64,000 bases of DNA. It comes from Crotophaga sulcirostris (taxonomy: Eukaryota > Chordata > Aves > Cuculiformes > Crotophagidae). The position numbers and the translations under genes were made by a program. The DNA lies in the NCBI GenBank assembly GCA_013397455.1, contig VYZB01000030.1, positions 1,334,334 to 1,398,333 of the forward strand. Direction: 5' to 3'. The notes under the pieces were generated by a model. It had not been told where the DNA came from, searched no databases, and was given only the letters and a program-made list of their open reading frames with translations. Of this stretch, positions 60,201 to 64,000 are shown one piece after another (position 1 is the stretch's first letter; each line of letters begins with the position of its first letter).

Positions 60201-63200
60201 ATTTTCATATATGTTAAATAGGGGACCAGTAAAAAGGAATCTCATTGATCCTCGAAAAAATTTATCATCACATTTGAGAGAACCCAAGAGTTTCTTGTGT
60301 TAGAACTGTTGATTATAAAATAAACAGCACTTTTTACTGAGTAGCTATGACTGTTCCCCAGTGTCAGAAGATACATTACTTACACTGCTCCAATCCCACC
60401 ATGAAGCCAGTCAGTCAGCAGCGTAAATCTTTCTTCTCCTCAGGTCATCACACAACATTTTAGCTGCATTTTTTTTTCTTTTTCTTTTGCATTGTTTATA
60501 AACCTGCCAAGATCTGAGGAAAGGACTTGTGTTTGTCCCAGAGGTCACATATTATACAACTCATTTGCTGGTTCAGTTACAGACACTACAAGCTGTCTTG
60601 CCTTCAGTTTGCACGCTGGAACTTCTTTGCTTTTGTAATTGAACCAGGCTCATCCCCATGTGTGCGGTGAGACTTGTTAGGCACTGTATCTTAGTCTGAT
60701 CATGCTTGCACAGTACAGAAACAAAAAGGGATATCTGGAAAAGAGGTTTGGGTCTTAAGGAACTGGCCAGATCCCAGGATCCCATTTTGTTCTGGGATTT
60801 CCACACCCGGCAGCTGTTCCAGGAGTGATGTTCAGTAGGAAAAAAGGGAGCTTAGGAACATATTCTTTGTCTTTCACAAAAATTGATGTGGACAAAATGA
60901 GATAATGGAGCATGCTGAGTTTCCCAAAGAGCTGATTTTGAAAAAGAAAAAAAAAAAATCCCCCATGGAGTTTCTGAATCAGAGCAGGGCACGCAGCCAT
61001 TGAAGCATTTAGTCGTGGTTAGTCTCTTCGGCCTGGTGCACAGCAATGCATGTGGGGACAATTGTCATGAAACACCAGAATGAGTTGCTGATGGATACAG
61101 GATGAAAGACTCAAAGTGGATAAGGAGCTTAACACAAGCCTGGGAAGGGTTTCTGGCCTTTATGCTACCTCAGGGACAAGTGTTAAACCTAAGGAGGACT
61201 GAGAAAAGAAAAGAGAAAAGAGGTAAGGTGGTGTACAACAGCTTCAAAGTGCAAGAAAAGATGAGACTGGCCCTTTCTCAAGAGCTTAGAAGCAAAATTG
61301 GCTTCCTGGAGAGAGAACATAAGAAATCTGGCAACCTAAATATATTTAAAGGGCTTACAGCTCTCTAGGGAAAATTTTGAGGCTATTGAAGTGGAAAAAA
61401 ACCATTTGCTAAGATTAAATAGGCTTTTTTCCCCCAGAAAAAAAAAAAACAAAACTGACAAAGCAGACAAATGTTTGGCAAGAGACCCAGGAAAAAAATG
61501 AAAAAAAAAAAAAAAAGAAAATAACCTGGTACTAAAACAATAACATGATGTGGGAAATCTGAGTAGGAGGGAGGTCCAGCCCGCTTCCCCTTTGTCTTCC
61601 ACAAAGGCAGTAAGGGGAAAGTGAGATATTAGTCCATGCAGAGTTTCCTAAAATTCTAACTTTGCAAAAAGCAAAAAATTTCTTAAAAACCAGAAGAGAG
61701 CCTTTCCAAGGAGAAATGTGAAAATTTAAGGCCAGTGAGAATCCTTGCAACGTTAATGTTAAACAGGCCTTAATACCTGGTGCATGGGAATGACAATTGC
61801 TGCTTGACCTTGGGCTTAAGCCTAATGTTGAGATCAGGCATGGTCACAGCAAGCGGATCATGTGATGAAAAGGCAGGTGCTGAATGATTTTGGCAAATTT
61901 GATAGCTCATTTTTAAGAAATTGGCCACGAAAATGTTAGTGTGAAACAGTGCCCATTTAGGGTCTCTATCCCTCTGCCCCTGAAGCAAGGCACATGCTGT
62001 TGAGATTAATCTATTCATCTTGGGTTCTCAATAACTCCATCCTTGCAGCTCACAGAAACCTGGACAGCACGTGTGACACCTCAGCTCATACTGCAGCAAC
62101 AAGTCCTTGACCTGGGACTGGAGCTTTGCCCCAGGGAATAGTGGAACCAGGGAGAGAGTGAACTTCCTATTAAAACTATCCATAAATCTTGGCAATATGT
62201 GTGAAGTGGATGGCAAATCATGGAGAAGGTCTATGTACTAACAGTGAGGTAAAGGTGAAAACCCTGCAGTCAGGTCAGTGCAAATATACTACTGAATCCA
62301 AAGGAATAATCAGGTTTATGGGAGAAATGCCCTTGCATTTCCATAGCCAGCTAGGTGTGAAGGGCCCTAACAGAAGGTCAAGAAGAACCTGTGAGCCAAA
62401 ACGTCCAGCTTATCAGTCCTTCCCTTCCACAGGTATGCAAGATAGATGTAAATTCTCATAGAGTATATTCCCCTAAGAACAATGACCTGGTTAAGGCTAA
62501 TTACCACCTATTCTCACTCTAAATTAAAAAGGACTGAAAGCCCTGTATGATTAAGTGGCTCCAAAGATTAACTGTGATGAGTGGTATGGTGCTTTCGGGT
62601 TTCCTCAGTGCTACGTATTTGTCACTCTCTGGACCCACGACATGGACCTTGGAGCTCTGTTTCAAAAGGTCTGCATGGTGAATTAGTGACCATTTATCAG
62701 TCGGGAGTGAACAAAGCAAAACCGCTTTTGAGTACCAGCTTTGACTGAGCAGCAGAAGTTTGATCCCTGGAGTGCTGGCTGGGCTGGTGAGCCTGCTGCT
62801 CTTCCATCAGCATCCACCTTGCACCTATTGCCCTGGCTGTGTCGATCCCAGAGCAGCCTTTAGGAGGTTTTTCTCCAGATGCTGATTTTACATGAATGTC
62901 AAAGGCACTAATGGTTCCTGGTTTATCCAACTGAACAGGTGCAGAACGCAGCACCAGTGAGACACTCCACTGCCTACCTTTGTGCTTTGATTCCTAGCTT
63001 ATACAGATTTCCTGTAGAGGCAGCAGCTTTCTACCCCTACAGCCACTCCTGTGCAAAGAGTGAAAGGAAAGAACGCTGGAGAAGCAAGGCTGACAGCTAT
63101 TGGAAATTATTTCTGTGCAGTCTCCTATAACAGGGAAGAAAACAGCCTAAGAACAACCCTCCAGTCACAGAGCAAATGTCCAGCTGGAACAAAATAGTCC

Positions 63201-63309
63201 CTCTGTCCATGGGTGCTTAGAAATTAATATAAGAAAAAGCAGCAAAAGAAAATTCTCTGGCAACACCCCTCCTCATTTTTCAGTAATCTGCAGCTTAAAG
63301 AGTCCCAGA
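54241..63309. other. Noncoding stretch
   Basis: About 9 kb without recognisable genes. The largest frame (132 codons, plus, 55849-56247) has no known domain or splice context. Landmarks are an AT dinucleotide-rich patch near 59220-59240, poly-T/C near 60470-60490, and several A runs at 61.4-61.5 kb. I found no clear repeat family before 63.3 kb. Confidence 0.5.
61430..61520 (+). repeat. A-rich low-complexity cluster (A12 and A16)
   Basis: Runs of twelve A (61438-61449) and sixteen A (61501-61516) are separated by A-rich sequence. In reverse they give the F-rich minus-strand frames at 61336-61604, which are not genes. Confidence 0.9.
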
Positions 63310-64000
63310 TTGGAGCTTGGATCCACTTCACTGTGTTTAATAAGCCCTTGATGTACTTTTCTTCCATGAATTTGTTTAATTGCTTTTTGAACCCATTTAT
63401 ACTTTGGGCAATGAGCTCTACGGTTTGATTATGCTTTGTGTGTGGAAAAGTACTTCCTTTTGTTTATTTAAATCTATGGCCCTATTGGTTTATTTGCTGC
63501 CTCTTATTTCTGCCTTACAAGAAACAGTGAATAATTGTTTGCAGACACTTCCTCCACCCCATTTATGATTTTATATAGCCATACATACACCCCTCACTCA
63601 TTTATTTTCAAAGTTGATGAGACCTAGCCTTTTGGTTTCTGTATACAGGGCCTGCTCCATATCCATCTGGTTGCACTTGCCAGCCATCTCTGTGCCTCTT
63701 CTGTTTCTACAGAATGTTTTCCTGAGAGGGCACAACCAGAGCAATCAGGATGTCAAGCATTTTAGCAGTATAACAATTGGGGTTTTTTTGTTCTCTAGAT
63801 CTTTCCTAATTATTACTAACATACTCTCTACATCTCTTTGACCTCTGCTGAGCACTGAACTGACTTTTTCAGAGAAATTCATAGTGATTCCAACATATGT
63901 CCTGAGAGATGTTAGCTGATTTGGAACCTGTTTCTATGTATTTACAAATAAAATTGATTTTCTCATGTGCATCACTTTACACTTACCAACTCAGAAAGTC
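63310..64000 (-). mobile_element. Ancient CR1/L3-like LINE fragment, antisense, truncated by window edge
   Basis: Plus-strand words match, in order, the reverse complement of an old amniote CR1-type LINE. They include TAATAAGCCCTTGATGTAC, TTTTTGAACCCATTTATAC, GGCAATGAGCTCTACGG, AGTACTTCCTTTTGTTTATT, ATTTATGATTTTATATAGCC, TGATGAGACCTAGCCTTTTG, a block near 63660-63700 ending in GTTGCACTTGCCAGCC, CTTTCCTAATTATTACTAAC, TGACTTTTTCAGAGAAATTC and GTGCATCACTTTACACTTAC. The order and spacing agree with that family over nearly 700 bp, which chance would not give. No open minus-strand frame of 60 codons or more remains, so the copy is much more decayed than the others here. It continues beyond the right edge. 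Confidence 0.85.

Noticed and set aside
61336..61604. Two overlapping F-rich minus-strand frames resembling membrane segments
   Set aside because: Produced by the A12 and A16 runs and A-rich DNA between them, not by a real transmembrane protein.
1..64000. CRISPR arrays, tRNA or rRNA genes, operons, phage or plasmid functions
   Set aside because: No regularly spaced repeats, no cloverleaf or rRNA core sequence recognised, and CR1 elements with CpG-poor AT-rich DNA indicate a vertebrate nuclear genome.

Overview
This window looks like nuclear DNA from a bird or a close sauropsid relative. The main evidence is repeat content. I recognise six CR1 (chicken repeat 1) LINE fragments and a possible seventh. 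Several carry the CR1 3' end, including 8-bp tails related to ATTCTATG. I saw no Alu, L1 or other mammalian SINE/LINE sequence. The rest is AT-rich, poor in CpG, and full of homopolymer A/T runs. There is no bacterial gene organisation: no operons, no ribosome binding sites, and no open frame longer than about 163 codons.

I could not identify any protein-coding gene with confidence. The window reads as intergenic or deep intronic sequence. Layout: unique sequence with a CR1 at 0.3-0.7 kb; a long plain stretch to 11.5 kb with one possible 222-bp exon on the minus strand near 7.1 kb; a CR1 at 11.5 kb; unique DNA to 23.2 kb with two homeobox-motif-rich blocks (13.9-14.3 and 17.7-18.7 kb) that resemble conserved regulatory sequence; a CR1 at 23.2-23.7 kb; a block at 26.1-27.0 kb unusually open in several frames; a CR1 at 32.6-32.9 kb; unique sequence with an AT-rich stretch and a possible exon at 42.1 kb; a CR1 at 50.2-50.5 kb followed by the most CpG-dense block of the window (50.67-51.19 kb); an AT-rich stretch to 53.7 kb; and a heavily decayed older CR1 running off the right edge from 63.3 kb.

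The CR1 copies fall into at least two age layers. The 11.5, 23.2, 32.7 and 50.2 kb copies resemble bird-type CR1 and still show pieces of the reverse transcriptase C-terminus. The 63.3 kb copy resembles an older CR1/L3-like family shared among amniotes and keeps no long reading frame. All are 5'-truncated and dead.

I found no convincing new biological system. The items most worth checking are the ORF-dense block at 26-27 kb, the two possible exons, the CpG-dense block beside the 50.2 kb CR1, and the two blocks resembling conserved noncoding elements. Family assignments rest on memory of consensus sequences, not on a search.
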